Shown here in pieces: positions 36,565 through 44,787 of a stretch of DNA of 49,223 bases. A model generated the notes under the pieces. It ran no database searches. It saw nothing but the letters and a program-made list of their open reading frames with translations, and was not told where the DNA came from. The position numbers were made by a program, and so were the translations under genes. The number at the start of each line of letters is the position of its first letter. Position 1 is the first letter of the stretch. This DNA comes from Bacteroidales bacterium. Lineage in GTDB: Bacteria > Bacteroidota > Bacteroidia > Bacteroidales > Dysgonomonadaceae. Location of the stretch: NCBI GenBank assembly GCA_012838585.1, contig DUPB01000118.1:1-49223 (forward strand), read 5' to 3'.

Positions 36565-37788
36565 ATGCCCCTGAAACGAAAAATCATCAACGACCCGGTA
36601 TTCGGTTTCATCACCATACCGAATGACTTCGTGTACAACATCCTCCAACACCCCTTTCTCCAGCGCCTTAACCGCATCCGGCAGCTGGGACTGACATCAT
36701 TCGTCTATCCTGGTGCGCAACACACCCGCTTCCACCACTCCCTCGGGGCCATGTTCTTGATGGGTGAAGCGTTGAAGATACTCAAGGAGAAAGGGCACGA
36801 GATCACCGAGGAGGAGAGAAACGGGGCGCTGGCAGCCATCCTGATGCACGATATCGGACACGGCCCCTTTTCCCACGTGTTGGAACACACGCTGGTAACA
36901 CACGTTCAGCACGAGACCCTATCGCTCCTCCTGATGAAACAGATGAACGCGGAGTGGAACGGGGCATTGCAAACCACCATCGATATCTTTACCAACAACT
37001 ACCCCAAACGGTTCCTCCATCAACTGGTGAGTGGTCAGCTGGATATGGACCGCCTTGACTACCTGCGGCGCGACAGCTTCTTCACCGGTGTCAGCGAAGG
37101 GAATATCGGTTCGGCACGCATCATCAAGATGCTCGACGTGAAGGACGACCAACTGGTGGTCGAGTCAAAAGGGATCTACTCCATAGAGAACTTCTTGATG
37201 TCGAGGCGGTTGATGTTCTGGCAGGTCTACCTCCACAAAACCGCGGTCGCCGCGGAGAAGATGATGATCAACACGCTCAAACGAGCCAAGGAGCTGAGCA
37301 CGAATGGAGAACGTCTCTTTGCCTCCCCCGCCCTATCCTACTTCCTGCGGAACGAAACCACCCTGGCCGACTTCGAGAACCACGGTGAAGCGTTGCAGCA
37401 CTTCGCCCTCCTTGATGACAACGACCTCTGGTCGGCCCTAAAAGTATGGGCATCACACGGCGACACCGTCCTTCAGCTGTTGAGCGAGGGAATGATTAAC
37501 CGGAAGCTCTTCAAAATCGAGATCACGGAAGAGGAGGTTGAACCAGAGAGGGTTAAACGGCAGCTGGAATATTACACGCGGAAGTTCAACGTTTCTGAAC
37601 ATGAAGCCGGTTACTTCCTGGCATCGGATTGCATGGCAACCGACATGTACAATAAAGAGGATGACAGTATCGGGATCCTCTATAAGGATGGTACGGTGAA
37701 AGATATCTCCAAAGCTTCCGATATGCTCAATATCGAGCTACTATCGAAGAGGGTAGAAAAACATTACTTCGCGTACTTTCGGGTTTAA
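36565..37788 (+). CDS. HD-domain phosphohydrolase
   Basis: The 407-residue protein has an HD metal-dependent domain: HTRFHHSLGAMFLMG (His), LMHDIGHGPFSHVLEHTL (His-Asp) and a later LDMDRLDYLRRDSFF (Asp). This arrangement is that of the dNTP triphosphohydrolase/SAMHD-like branch, which cleaves nucleotides. A C-terminal half of unknown role follows. Substrate is not set by sequence. It is last in the purM-prfA-pyrF direction and converges with the DUF454 gene, with 66 bp between them and no clear terminator. Confidence 0.82.
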   Translation: MPLKRKIINDPVFGFITIPNDFVYNILQHPFLQRLNRIRQLGLTSFVYPGAQHTRFHHSLGAMFLMGEALKILKEKGHEITEEERNGALAAILMHDIGHGPFSHVLEHTLVTHVQHETLSLLLMKQMNAEWNGALQTTIDIFTNNYPKRFLHQLVSGQLDMDRLDYLRRDSFFTGVSEGNIGSARIIKMLDVKDDQLVVESKGIYSIENFLMSRRLMFWQVYLHKTAVAAEKMMINTLKRAKELSTNGERLFASPALSYFLRNETTLADFENHGEALQHFALLDDNDLWSALKVWASHGDTVLQLLSEGMINRKLFKIEITEEEVEPERVKRQLEYYTRKFNVSEHEAGYFLASDCMATDMYNKEDDSIGILYKDGTVKDISKASDMLNIELLSKRVEKHYFAYFRV

Positions 37789-37854
37789 TTGCCTATTCGG
37801 GTAGCTTTACTGCTCGTATAAAGACAAGTAGGGGGTCTCTTACTAATACCGGAA

Positions 37855-38271
37855 TCACTCCTCTCGTGCCGTTGGTACGACAAACCACACCACCAGCGAC
37901 CCGATAACCCCCAGAGAAAGGATAATCACCCTGACGGTAAGGTTATCGCGGATAACCACGAACGATGAGAAGAGCACCATGAGCGACATGACAGCGATAA
38001 CCCCGGCTTTCCCTTTTCGGGTCAACCCTTTCCGGCGTTGGTAATTCTTTATTCTAGGGCCCAGCACCCGGTTATTTAACAGCCAATCATACATCCGTTT
38101 GGAGCTCTTCGCGTAAAGGAACGCCGATAGCAGGGCAAACGGGGTAACCGGGAGACCCGGTACCACGATGCCCAGCATAGCCAACCCCAGCGAGACAGTA
38201 CCCCCTATCGCGTACAATAAGCGGGTCACCTTGCTCCTTTTTAGCTCAAGGTCCCCCTTCTCCTTCGGCAT
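37855..38271 (-). CDS. DUF454 (YbaN-like) inner-membrane protein
   Basis: The ATG at 38271 (MPKEKGDLELKRSKVTRLLY) gives 138 residues; a frame start at 38385 would precede the promoter and overlap the next gene's promoter, so it is rejected. Three or four hydrophobic segments and the family pattern GLAMLGIVVPGLPVTPFALLSA followed by a RMYDWLLNNRVLGPRIKNY loop identify DUF454/YbaN. Function unknown. It is divergent from the phosphatase gene; the -7 variant box TATCTTCG lies at 38327-38320. Confidence 0.82.
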   Translation of the reverse strand: MPKEKGDLELKRSKVTRLLYAIGGTVSLGLAMLGIVVPGLPVTPFALLSAFLYAKSSKRMYDWLLNNRVLGPRIKNYQRRKGLTRKGKAGVIAVMSLMVLFSSFVVIRDNLTVRVIILSLGVIGSLVVWFVVPTAREE

Positions 38272-38319
38272 GGCAACAACAGTTGGATGGTCATCTAATA
38301 CTATAACAGTTCCAAACCG

Positions 38320-38327
38320 CGAAGATA
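38320..38327 (-). promoter_or_regulatory. Promoter -7 element (variant) before DUF454
   Basis: Minus-strand TATCTTCG followed by C, one base off TAnnTTTG, 49 bases before the ATG. Confidence 0.4.
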
Positions 38328-38361
38328 AGCAAATAATTAAAAATGATTCACCAGCGAATAG

Positions 38362-38393
38362 TTTGGGGACTTCGTGTAATTCCACTATCTTTG
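38362..38393 (+). promoter_or_regulatory. Consensus promoter of the tyrosine phosphatase gene
   Basis: TTTG (38362-38365), exactly 20 bases, then TATCTTTG (38386-38393): both elements match the Bacteroidetes consensus. The start codon follows 28 bases later. It is the best complete promoter in the window. Confidence 0.75.
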
Positions 38394-38421
38394 CGGAAAA
38401 TTGTTAAGGTTATCATAAAAA

Positions 38422-38943
38422 ATGAGACATCCCAATATACATCCAAATAAAACAGAAGGTAAGAAAGTTCGTATACTTTTCGTATGCCTAGGGAACATAT
38501 GCCGCTCACCGGCTGCCGAGGGCATCATGAAACAATTGGTGGAGGAAAATGAGCTGGAGGATTTCATCGAGGTGGAGTCCGCCGGCACCTCCGGGTGGCA
38601 CGAAGGCGACCTGCCGGATGAACGCATGCGGGCGCATGGTGCCAAAAGAGACTACGATTTTAACAGCCGGGCACGCCAGTTCCGGAAGAGTGATCTCGAT
38701 AGATTTGATTATATCATCGTGATGGACAGCAGCAACTACACCAACGTGAAGTCGCTGGCTTCTACCAAAGAGCAACTGGACAAGATCCATATGATGACCG
38801 ATTTTTCGCAACGGTACAGTCACGATCAAGTTCCCGACCCCTATTATGGTGGCGCATCGGGGTTCGAGTTGGTACTTGACCTTCTTGAAGATGCGGTCGA
38901 GGGACTGTTGCAAGCCATCACTGAAAAACACGCTTTTGCCTAA
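38422..38943 (+). CDS. Low-molecular-weight protein-tyrosine phosphatase
   Basis: The signature CLGNICRSP has the catalytic Cys and Arg of the LMW-PTP P-loop (CX5R), and DPYYGG near the C-terminus supplies the general-acid Asp. The 173-residue length includes an N-terminal extension of about 15 residues (MRHPNIHPNKTEGKK) before the first strand. Such enzymes act on protein phosphotyrosine or, in some bacteria, phosphoarginine or polysaccharide export kinases; no kinase gene is next to it. Single-gene unit with its own promoter. Confidence 0.93.
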   Translation: MRHPNIHPNKTEGKKVRILFVCLGNICRSPAAEGIMKQLVEENELEDFIEVESAGTSGWHEGDLPDERMRAHGAKRDYDFNSRARQFRKSDLDRFDYIIVMDSSNYTNVKSLASTKEQLDKIHMMTDFSQRYSHDQVPDPYYGGASGFELVLDLLEDAVEGLLQAITEKHAFA

Positions 38944-38985
38944 AATCCTGCCACGCAGGCGTATATTATTCAGATTTTAGGACAG

Positions 38986-39019
38986 AAAAAAGGAGAAGTC
39001 TATCAAAAATGGCTTCTCC
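38986..39019 (-). terminator. Rho-independent terminator of the helix-hairpin-helix gene
   Basis: On the minus strand GGAGAAG (39019-39013) pairs with CTTCTCC (38998-38992) around a 14-base loop and is followed by a run of T (38991-38986). In the plus direction there is no T tail, so it serves the minus-strand gene. Confidence 0.7.
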
Positions 39020-39047
39020 CTCTCAAAAATCAAGTCTTCTTACACTG

Positions 39048-39455
39048 CTAATAGGTCATTTTCGGTTCCAGTTTGCCCGCTTCGGCAATCATTTCCGCCA
39101 CCTGATCTTGTGAAGGTAAGCGACGAACCAACTTCTTCTCTTCGTTCACCTCTTGAATCTTGACATACAGGTTTTCGGGGTTCCTGTTGCGCATCTCCTT
39201 CACGGTGTCTACACCGGCTGCCTCCAGCAGTTCTGAGAACTGGGGCCCCACACCAGGTATACGGAACAGGTCCGCGTGGCTGGTCCACTTCAGGATCAAC
39301 TTCTCATCGATACCGGTCTCCGCGGCAAGGGCTACCCTACCCGCTTTCGCGGCGCACTTCTCAAGCAACTCATCGACCTTGTTCAAGCCAGCGGCTCTTA
39401 ACTTCTCTCCATACACGGGACCAATACCTTCAATCTCTTCAATTTTATAAGCCAT
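39048..39455 (-). CDS. DUF4332 helix-hairpin-helix protein
   Basis: The 135-residue protein has two helix-hairpin-helix motifs: IEGIGPVYGEKLRAAGL near residue 8 and IPGVGPQFSELLEAAGVDTV near residue 67, typical of DUF4332 and of non-specific DNA-binding proteins. It is cytosolic, with no signal. A -7 box lies almost touching the ATG (39465-39458), and a terminator follows, so it is a single-gene unit. The specific role is unknown. Confidence 0.85.
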   Translation of the reverse strand: MAYKIEEIEGIGPVYGEKLRAAGLNKVDELLEKCAAKAGRVALAAETGIDEKLILKWTSHADLFRIPGVGPQFSELLEAAGVDTVKEMRNRNPENLYVKIQEVNEEKKLVRRLPSQDQVAEMIAEAGKLEPKMTY

Positions 39456-39457
39456 AA

Positions 39458-39465
39458 CAAAAATA
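39458..39465 (-). promoter_or_regulatory. Promoter-like -7 box almost touching the DUF4332 start
   Basis: Minus-strand TATTTTTG ends two bases before the ATG. If used, the transcript would start in or at the start codon; no other start exists downstream in the first 50 residues. Confidence 0.35.
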
Positions 39466-39632
39466 TTAGTTTAACAATAGTAGTTCCACAAACCTATAAA
39501 AATTAGTGTCATACTCCCTGATTTTCTCGGTAAAAAACGAAAAGTGGGGAAAAATTCCATGATTGTTAATAAATGCAAGCCAGGTGACGTGAAAAAGAGT
39601 TTTTAGCCCGGTAACGATTTAGGCATGAAAAG

Positions 39633-39702
39633 TTGCCGTTGCGAACGGTTAATCTTCCGCTACAATGATTAACGAGCTTTGGAACACCTACTGATACGGC
39701 AA
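39633..39702. repeat. Nested palindrome beside the CPBP gene
   Basis: TTGCCGT (39633-39639) pairs with ACGGCAA (39696-39702); inside, GTTAATC (39648-39654) pairs with GATTAAC (39667-39673) around a 12-base loop. The stop codon of the CPBP gene is eight bases to the right. It has no T tail in either direction. The remainder of the gap 39456-39632 shows nothing I can name. Confidence 0.5.
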
Positions 39703-39709
39703 TTTCTTA

Positions 39710-40525
39710 TTACGTGTGTTGTGTACTGCCATTTTTGTCTTTTACTCTTTCAAATTCCTTTCGTAAAAAGTAAATGCAAACTGCCACTAAGATCGAACTT
39801 ACAATCACTAAGAATAAATTTGACAACACACTATCTGGTACGAGATTACCTATTGAAGAATCAGTATCTATAATGAATCTCGTTAAGAATCCACTCAAAT
39901 TTGCCGTGGCATGAATTATAATAGAAAACGATAAACTTCTGGTTCTGTAATAAACCCATCCCGAAAAAACCCCTATTATTAATCCAGTTATAAATTGCCA
40001 AGGGTTCAAGTGTACCAATCCAAATAGTAAACTAGAGATCAAGATTGATTTTATTGGAGAATATTTCTTTAACAAGCCGTCTAAGATTATCCCTCTAAAT
40101 ATCAATTCCTCTAAAATTGGAGCAGCAATTACTACTAATAAAAAAGCAAAAAATCCAGTCTGGCTACCGAAATCCATAAATGCTTTTTTTATGTTTTCTG
40201 GCATGGGTATTAAATTCCCAATTGGTGAGATTACTCCCAAAAGCAAAACAATCGATCCGATAATTAACCATAGAACTATTCTCTTATTTTCAATAGTAAA
40301 ATTAAATGATGGGTTATTGGTCTTCCTTTTTCTAATTGAATAAACAATCCAGAAAGGGATTCCTATTGCCAAAAGATAATAGATTAACATTGAGGCATCA
40401 TTTCCAATTAATTTGCCTAACATTAAATATAGTGGACTAAACAATAGCACTCCTAATATAACAATCCCAGTAATTCCAAAACTCTGAGCTACATTAGGAT
40501 AATTTGTTGACGTCGGTTCTGTCAT
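39710..40525 (-). CDS. CPBP family intramembrane metalloprotease, AT-rich
   Basis: From the ATG at 40525 (MTEPTSTNYPNV) the protein has 271 residues, with about eight hydrophobic segments. The Abi/CPBP motifs are intact: EELIFRG (Glu-Glu...Arg), FGLVHLNPWQF (His) and SIIIHATANLSG (His), the presumed metal and catalytic residues of Rce1-like proteases, sometimes linked to bacteriocin immunity. Its DNA is far AT-richer than prs and other neighbours, and codon use differs, so it is likely acquired. It stands alone between a palindrome and prs. Confidence 0.88.
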   Translation of the reverse strand: MTEPTSTNYPNVAQSFGITGIVILGVLLFSPLYLMLGKLIGNDASMLIYYLLAIGIPFWIVYSIRKRKTNNPSFNFTIENKRIVLWLIIGSIVLLLGVISPIGNLIPMPENIKKAFMDFGSQTGFFAFLLVVIAAPILEELIFRGIILDGLLKKYSPIKSILISSLLFGLVHLNPWQFITGLIIGVFSGWVYYRTRSLSFSIIIHATANLSGFLTRFIIDTDSSIGNLVPDSVLSNLFLVIVSSILVAVCIYFLRKEFERVKDKNGSTQHT

Positions 40526-40600
40526 TTGTTTCGTGTTTTTTATGGTTAGACACAACTACGGTCAATCTTGTTCTCAAAAAGAGATGAAACGAATTGACTC

Positions 40601-41542
40601 CTAAATCACGTAAAGGGAGCTAATAGATTCGTTATTGCAGACCCGCATGATCGATTCTGCGAACATGGGTGCAACAGAAAGGATCTTCACCTTTTCCGAT
40701 TTTTTCGAATAGGGGATGCTGTCGGTAAAGATGATCTCCTTCAGGCTCGAATTGTTGACCCTTTCCGATGCGGGATCCGACATCACGGCGTGGCTGGCAA
40801 TGGCCCGTACCGAGTTGGCACCATTCGCCGTTAGCAGGTCGGCCGCTTTCGTGATGGTACCGGCCGTATCCACGATATCGTCGATCAGCAGCACGTCCAT
40901 CCCCTCCACGTCGCCAATAATCTGCATGTCCGAAACCACGTTGGCCTTCTTCCGAATCTTATAGCAGATAACCATAGGGCACCCTAAGTATTTTGAATAC
41001 GCGCTGGCGCGTTTGGTGCCTCCCACGTCGGGAGCAGCGATGACCAAATTGTTGGATTCCTCCCGCAACTCGTTCAAGTAATCCACGAAAACCCGGGACG
41101 CGTAGAGGTGATCTACCGGCACATCGAAGAAGCCTTGTATCTGGTCAGCGTGCAAATCCATGGTTATCAGTCGGTTTATACCGGCCGCGCTCAACATGTC
41201 AGCGATTAACTTAGCCCCGATACTTACCCGTGGCTTATCCTTCCTGTCCTGCCTTGCCCAGCCAAAGTAGGGTATAACGGCCACGATGGATTTCGCGGAA
41301 GCGCGCTTGGCCGCGTCAATCATCAACAACAACTCCATCAGGTTGTCGGAATTGGGAAAGGTAGATTGAATCAAGAACACCTGTTTTCCTCGTATCGACT
41401 CCTCGTAGGAGACGGAAAACTCGCCATCGGCAAAATGTTCAATAATCATGTTCCCAAGTGGACATTCTAAACTAGCGCACACCTTTTCTGCAAAGTAACG
41501 TGACTTGGTCCCTGAAAAAACTTTAAACGGTCTATCCTGCAT
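40601..41542 (-). CDS. prs: Ribose-phosphate pyrophosphokinase (PRPP synthase)
   Basis: Makes PRPP for nucleotide, His and Trp synthesis. The 313-residue protein has the ATP-binding WARQDRKDKPRVSIGAKLIA region, the flexible loop, and the PRPP site DVLLIDDIVDTAGTITKAA. MDLHADQIQGFFDVPVDHLY is also diagnostic. Length is normal. Its promoter -7 box is 25 bases upstream, with a 14-bp palindrome over the -33 area. Confidence 0.97.
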   Translation of the reverse strand: MQDRPFKVFSGTKSRYFAEKVCASLECPLGNMIIEHFADGEFSVSYEESIRGKQVFLIQSTFPNSDNLMELLLMIDAAKRASAKSIVAVIPYFGWARQDRKDKPRVSIGAKLIADMLSAAGINRLITMDLHADQIQGFFDVPVDHLYASRVFVDYLNELREESNNLVIAAPDVGGTKRASAYSKYLGCPMVICYKIRKKANVVSDMQIIGDVEGMDVLLIDDIVDTAGTITKAADLLTANGANSVRAIASHAVMSDPASERVNNSSLKEIIFTDSIPYSKKSEKVKILSVAPMFAESIMRVCNNESISSLYVI

Positions 41543-41567
41543 GGTAATTTAATTATTAACGTTTCTA

Positions 41568-41598
41568 CAAAAATACAAAATAATGTTCATTAATGAAC
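41568..41598 (-). promoter_or_regulatory. prs promoter with a 14-bp palindrome
   Basis: The -7 box TATTTTTG is at 41575-41568. GTTCATTAATGAAC (41585-41598) is a perfect palindrome that covers the -20 to -33 area, where an operator could block RNA polymerase. The expected -33 TTTG is missing within it. Confidence 0.55.
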
Positions 41599-41600
41599 TT

Positions 41601-43313
41601 TTAGGTGAAAGAAATCTCGAATATCTCCCCATCATGTGCACGGAGCATCACCTTTGCCGCCTCCGTTGAACGGAAGAGCACTGTTTCGCCGTCCTTCCCT
41701 AGCAAGGGGGTTAACTTGGCTTCTTTCTCCATGCACGATTCCCGGTTAAAAAACCGGTACGCGTGAGGTGGAATAATGATGGAGGCTGATTGATCTCGAT
41801 CGCTAAAGTTTGCCATGATCAACAACAACCGTGTACCGTTCCCCCTCAAGAAAGAGAAGACCGAGGTGGAGTCATACGCTTCGTTAGGATAGTTGGGCGG
41901 CATAAGATCATAAAACAGCCCGGAGGAGAGCGCCTCTTCCTGGTTGCACAAGCAAATTAACCGGCTATAAAACTCCTTGAGTCGCACCTCTTCAGGACTC
42001 AACAGGGCATCATCCCAACTCCCCCCGTTGTTCCATCGCCGTAAGGTATCCAGCGACCAGTAATCGAAGATGGTGGTACGTCCATCCCTCCCGCTGAACC
42101 CCTCCTCATCCATCCCCTGTTCGCCCAGCTCTTGTCCCGCGTAGATCATCACCGGGTTGCGATTGACGCATGCCGTGACCACCATGGCGGCACGTGCTTT
42201 CCAGCCATCGCCCAAGAAAAAGTCCGATGCCACCCTTTGCTCATCGTGGTTTTCCAGGAAGTTCAACATCCTCTCCTGGATATCCCCCACCCTGTTTAAG
42301 GCAAACGAAATATCGGAAGCGGGACGGTGGCCACATGCCACATCACGCACCGTGTCGTAGAGACCCACCTTATCATACAGGTAATCAAAGCCATTCGCAC
42401 CTAAAAAGTCCCTGTACGTCGCCTGGTTATAGATCTCGGCAATGAAAAGGGTACCGGGGAACCGCTTTTTCACCTGCGGGATCAACCAGCGCCAAAACGC
42501 GAGAGGCACCATTTCGGCCATGTCGCACCGGAAACCATCTACCTTTTTCTCTGCCCAGAACATAAATATATCCCTCATCTTCAGCCAAGTATCTGGTATA
42601 GGGTCGAAATGGGTAACGCGGTTATCAAGGTAGTCCACCCCGTAATTCAATTTCACCGTCTCGTACCAATCGTTGATGGAGGGTTGGTTCGTGAAACAGT
42701 CGTTGCCCGTCGCCTTAGCGGGGAACTCCCGGTAGTCGCTATCGCGGAACGAAATTTCCAGCTCCTGCCCCGGCAGGTAATAGAAGTTGTTGTGGGGCGC
42801 GAAGGCGACCGTTGTATCGTCGCCCTCCCCGAAATCTTTTGCGCCATCGGGCTTTCCGATTGACCGGTACTCCCTTGCCACGTGGTTGGGCACGTTATCG
42901 ATAATCACCTTCAATCCCGCGGCATGTGTGCGTGCCACCAGTTCCTCGAACTCTTTCATACGGTTGGGCACATCTTCCGCCAGGTCCGGGTCCACATCGT
43001 AATAATCCCTCACCGCGTAGGGTGAACCTGCCTTTCCCTTAACGATTTCCGGGCTCTGCCTGGGAATGCCGTGGGCTGTATAATCAGTGGCAGAAGCATG
43101 GGCCAACACGCCAATGTACCAGACGTGCGTGTACCCGCTATCCATGAGCTTCTTCAGCAGGGTCATCGTTATATCGTTGAACTTGCCACACCCATTCTCT
43201 TCCAAATTCCCATTCTGTTTATTGGTGGGGGTTTGATTGCCAAATAGTCGGGGCAACAGTTGATAAATAAACAGCTTTTCGTTTTGCATCCTTGTTGATT
43301 GAGTTAAATTCAT
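41601..43313 (-). CDS. GH13 alpha-amylase-family glycoside hydrolase
   Basis: About 570 residues (562 if the ATG at 43289 is used; the ATG at 43313 follows the patatin stop codon directly). GH13 catalytic residues are present: DGFRCDMAEM (nucleophile Asp), IAEIYN (acid/base Glu) and ENHDEQR (second Asp). IIDNVPNHVA is conserved region I. There is no signal peptide, so it acts in the cytosol, on maltodextrins or glycogen-like glucans. It is translationally coupled to the patatin gene (TGAATG). Confidence 0.9.
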   Translation of the reverse strand: MNLTQSTRMQNEKLFIYQLLPRLFGNQTPTNKQNGNLEENGCGKFNDITMTLLKKLMDSGYTHVWYIGVLAHASATDYTAHGIPRQSPEIVKGKAGSPYAVRDYYDVDPDLAEDVPNRMKEFEELVARTHAAGLKVIIDNVPNHVAREYRSIGKPDGAKDFGEGDDTTVAFAPHNNFYYLPGQELEISFRDSDYREFPAKATGNDCFTNQPSINDWYETVKLNYGVDYLDNRVTHFDPIPDTWLKMRDIFMFWAEKKVDGFRCDMAEMVPLAFWRWLIPQVKKRFPGTLFIAEIYNQATYRDFLGANGFDYLYDKVGLYDTVRDVACGHRPASDISFALNRVGDIQERMLNFLENHDEQRVASDFFLGDGWKARAAMVVTACVNRNPVMIYAGQELGEQGMDEEGFSGRDGRTTIFDYWSLDTLRRWNNGGSWDDALLSPEEVRLKEFYSRLICLCNQEEALSSGLFYDLMPPNYPNEAYDSTSVFSFLRGNGTRLLLIMANFSDRDQSASIIIPPHAYRFFNRESCMEKEAKLTPLLGKDGETVLFRSTEAAKVMLRAHDGEIFEISFT

Positions 43314-44198
43314 TCAATCGGGGGTTGACTGGGTTGAGTGAAATGAGCGAAGTCGTTGGACATGCCTTCTCACCTTCTCTTGCCGCTGGTAGTGTTTATG
43401 ACATTTTTCTACGATACTCCATGACTCCTTCTCGCTCATCTTGATAGCCGCGTGGTAATACCCTGTCTCGGTAATCTTGTCCATGTTATTCAGGTCGAAC
43501 ATGGCGTACCGCTCCACCCCTTTTGTCTCAATCAAGATATCGCAGTAGCTTTTATCGATGAGGGTATTGGCGTTGGACATCAGGTTGAAGGTCCGTTCGG
43601 CCATGGTTCGGATGGTATCCTTCTCGGCCACCGGGATGATGGGGGCCACATTCACGCCGATCACGTACCTGCACTGTTCGCGAATTACCGTAACCGGGAA
43701 GTTCTTAAGCAGTCCCCCGTCCACGTAAGGCACACCGTGAATGTATTGCGGTTGAAAGACGACGGGAACCGAACAGGAGGCGACCACCGCGTCTACCAGA
43801 TCATCACCTTCCGAGAAGATCACGGTCTGCGCCCTATTCCAATCGGTAGCTACCGCGTAAAAAGGAACCTGCAGCTCTTCGAAACTACGTGCCCTCAAGT
43901 TCTTCTTGAGAAAACCGTGCACTCCGGTGCTTTTAAAGAGTCCCGTTTTGGGAATGGCTAACTCCGCGAACTCCCGAAACTCCTTCTCACGGAAAAGTTC
44001 GAGAATCTCTTCAGGGTGGTAACCATCCGCGTAGAACACACCCGCCAGTGAGCCGGCACTCGTACCGGCGATCACGTCGGGTTTCAAGCCACATTTCTCC
44101 AACACCTTCAAGGCGCCAAGGTGCGCGAAGCCCTTGGCACCACCCCCGCTTAACGCGTAACCTAAAAAATGGTCGTACCCTTTTCCAAAAACAGCCAT
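43314..44198 (-). CDS. Patatin-like phospholipase
   Basis: The 294-residue protein has an oxyanion loop GGGAKGFAHLG, the nucleophile elbow GTSAGS (Ser in GXSXG) and the catalytic Asp in VDGGLL. These form the Ser-Asp dyad of patatin lipid acyl hydrolases (RssA-like). No signal peptide; cytosolic. A -7 box lies 31 bases upstream. It is followed without a gap by the GH13 gene. Confidence 0.92.
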   Translation of the reverse strand: MAVFGKGYDHFLGYALSGGGAKGFAHLGALKVLEKCGLKPDVIAGTSAGSLAGVFYADGYHPEEILELFREKEFREFAELAIPKTGLFKSTGVHGFLKKNLRARSFEELQVPFYAVATDWNRAQTVIFSEGDDLVDAVVASCSVPVVFQPQYIHGVPYVDGGLLKNFPVTVIREQCRYVIGVNVAPIIPVAEKDTIRTMAERTFNLMSNANTLIDKSYCDILIETKGVERYAMFDLNNMDKITETGYYHAAIKMSEKESWSIVEKCHKHYQRQEKVRRHVQRLRSFHSTQSTPD

Positions 44199-44228
44199 AA
44201 TGCAGTCACTCTTTTTTGTCCGGTACTA

Positions 44229-44236
44229 CAAAAATA
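44229..44236 (-). promoter_or_regulatory. Patatin promoter -7 element
   Basis: Minus-strand TATTTTTG, with TCTG exactly 20 bases before it (one off TTTG), 30 bases before the ATG. Confidence 0.6.
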
Positions 44237-44281
44237 GATGAAAAAGTGATAAGTTCCAGAGAGTAATGTTACAACCTGTTC

Positions 44282-44785
44282 CTATGTTAAGTCCCTGATA
44301 GCATTATCAGAACTTAACTCCTCCGTTAACTCCCGAACGCTCTTTTGCAACAACGGGTGGATCGCGTTGGGCGCGATCTCGTTCATGGGGAGGAGGACGA
44401 AGTCCCGTTCATGCATCCGTGGATGAGGGACCACCAGTCGGGGGGTGTTGATGACCCGCTCACCCGCCAAAATCCAATCGATATCGATAATCCGGTCAGC
44501 GTAGCCGCCCGAATCGCTCTTCTGAACCCTCCCCATATCCCGCTCGATTCCTTGAATTGCCTCTAAGAGCTCCTCCGCATTCAGGTCGGTTCTTACCTCG
44601 CACGCGGAGTTCACGAAGTCGTGCTCCGATGCAAAGCCGACCGGCTTGGAAAAATAAAAAGCGGAGGAGGAGGTTACCCTCCCCACCCGCTCTTCAATTA
44701 GTTTATAAGCCGTCTCGATGTTTCGTTGCCGGTCACCCAGGTTGGAGCCCAGCGCCAAGTGGACGGTCATCTCATTTGCACACAT
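44282..44785 (-). CDS. folK: 2-amino-4-hydroxy-6-hydroxymethyldihydropteridine pyrophosphokinase
   Basis: FolK transfers pyrophosphate from ATP in folate synthesis. The ATG at 44785, two bases after the queA stop, gives 167 residues; a second ATG at 44770 is possible. LALGSNLGDRQRNIE, IDIDWILAGER and PHPRMHERDFVLLPM are the conserved motifs, all intact. It closes the long minus-strand run that begins at cca or ftsX. Confidence 0.95.
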   Translation of the reverse strand: MCANEMTVHLALGSNLGDRQRNIETAYKLIEERVGRVTSSSAFYFSKPVGFASEHDFVNSACEVRTDLNAEELLEAIQGIERDMGRVQKSDSGGYADRIIDIDWILAGERVINTPRLVVPHPRMHERDFVLLPMNEIAPNAIHPLLQKSVRELTEELSSDNAIRDLT

Positions 44786-44787
44786 GG

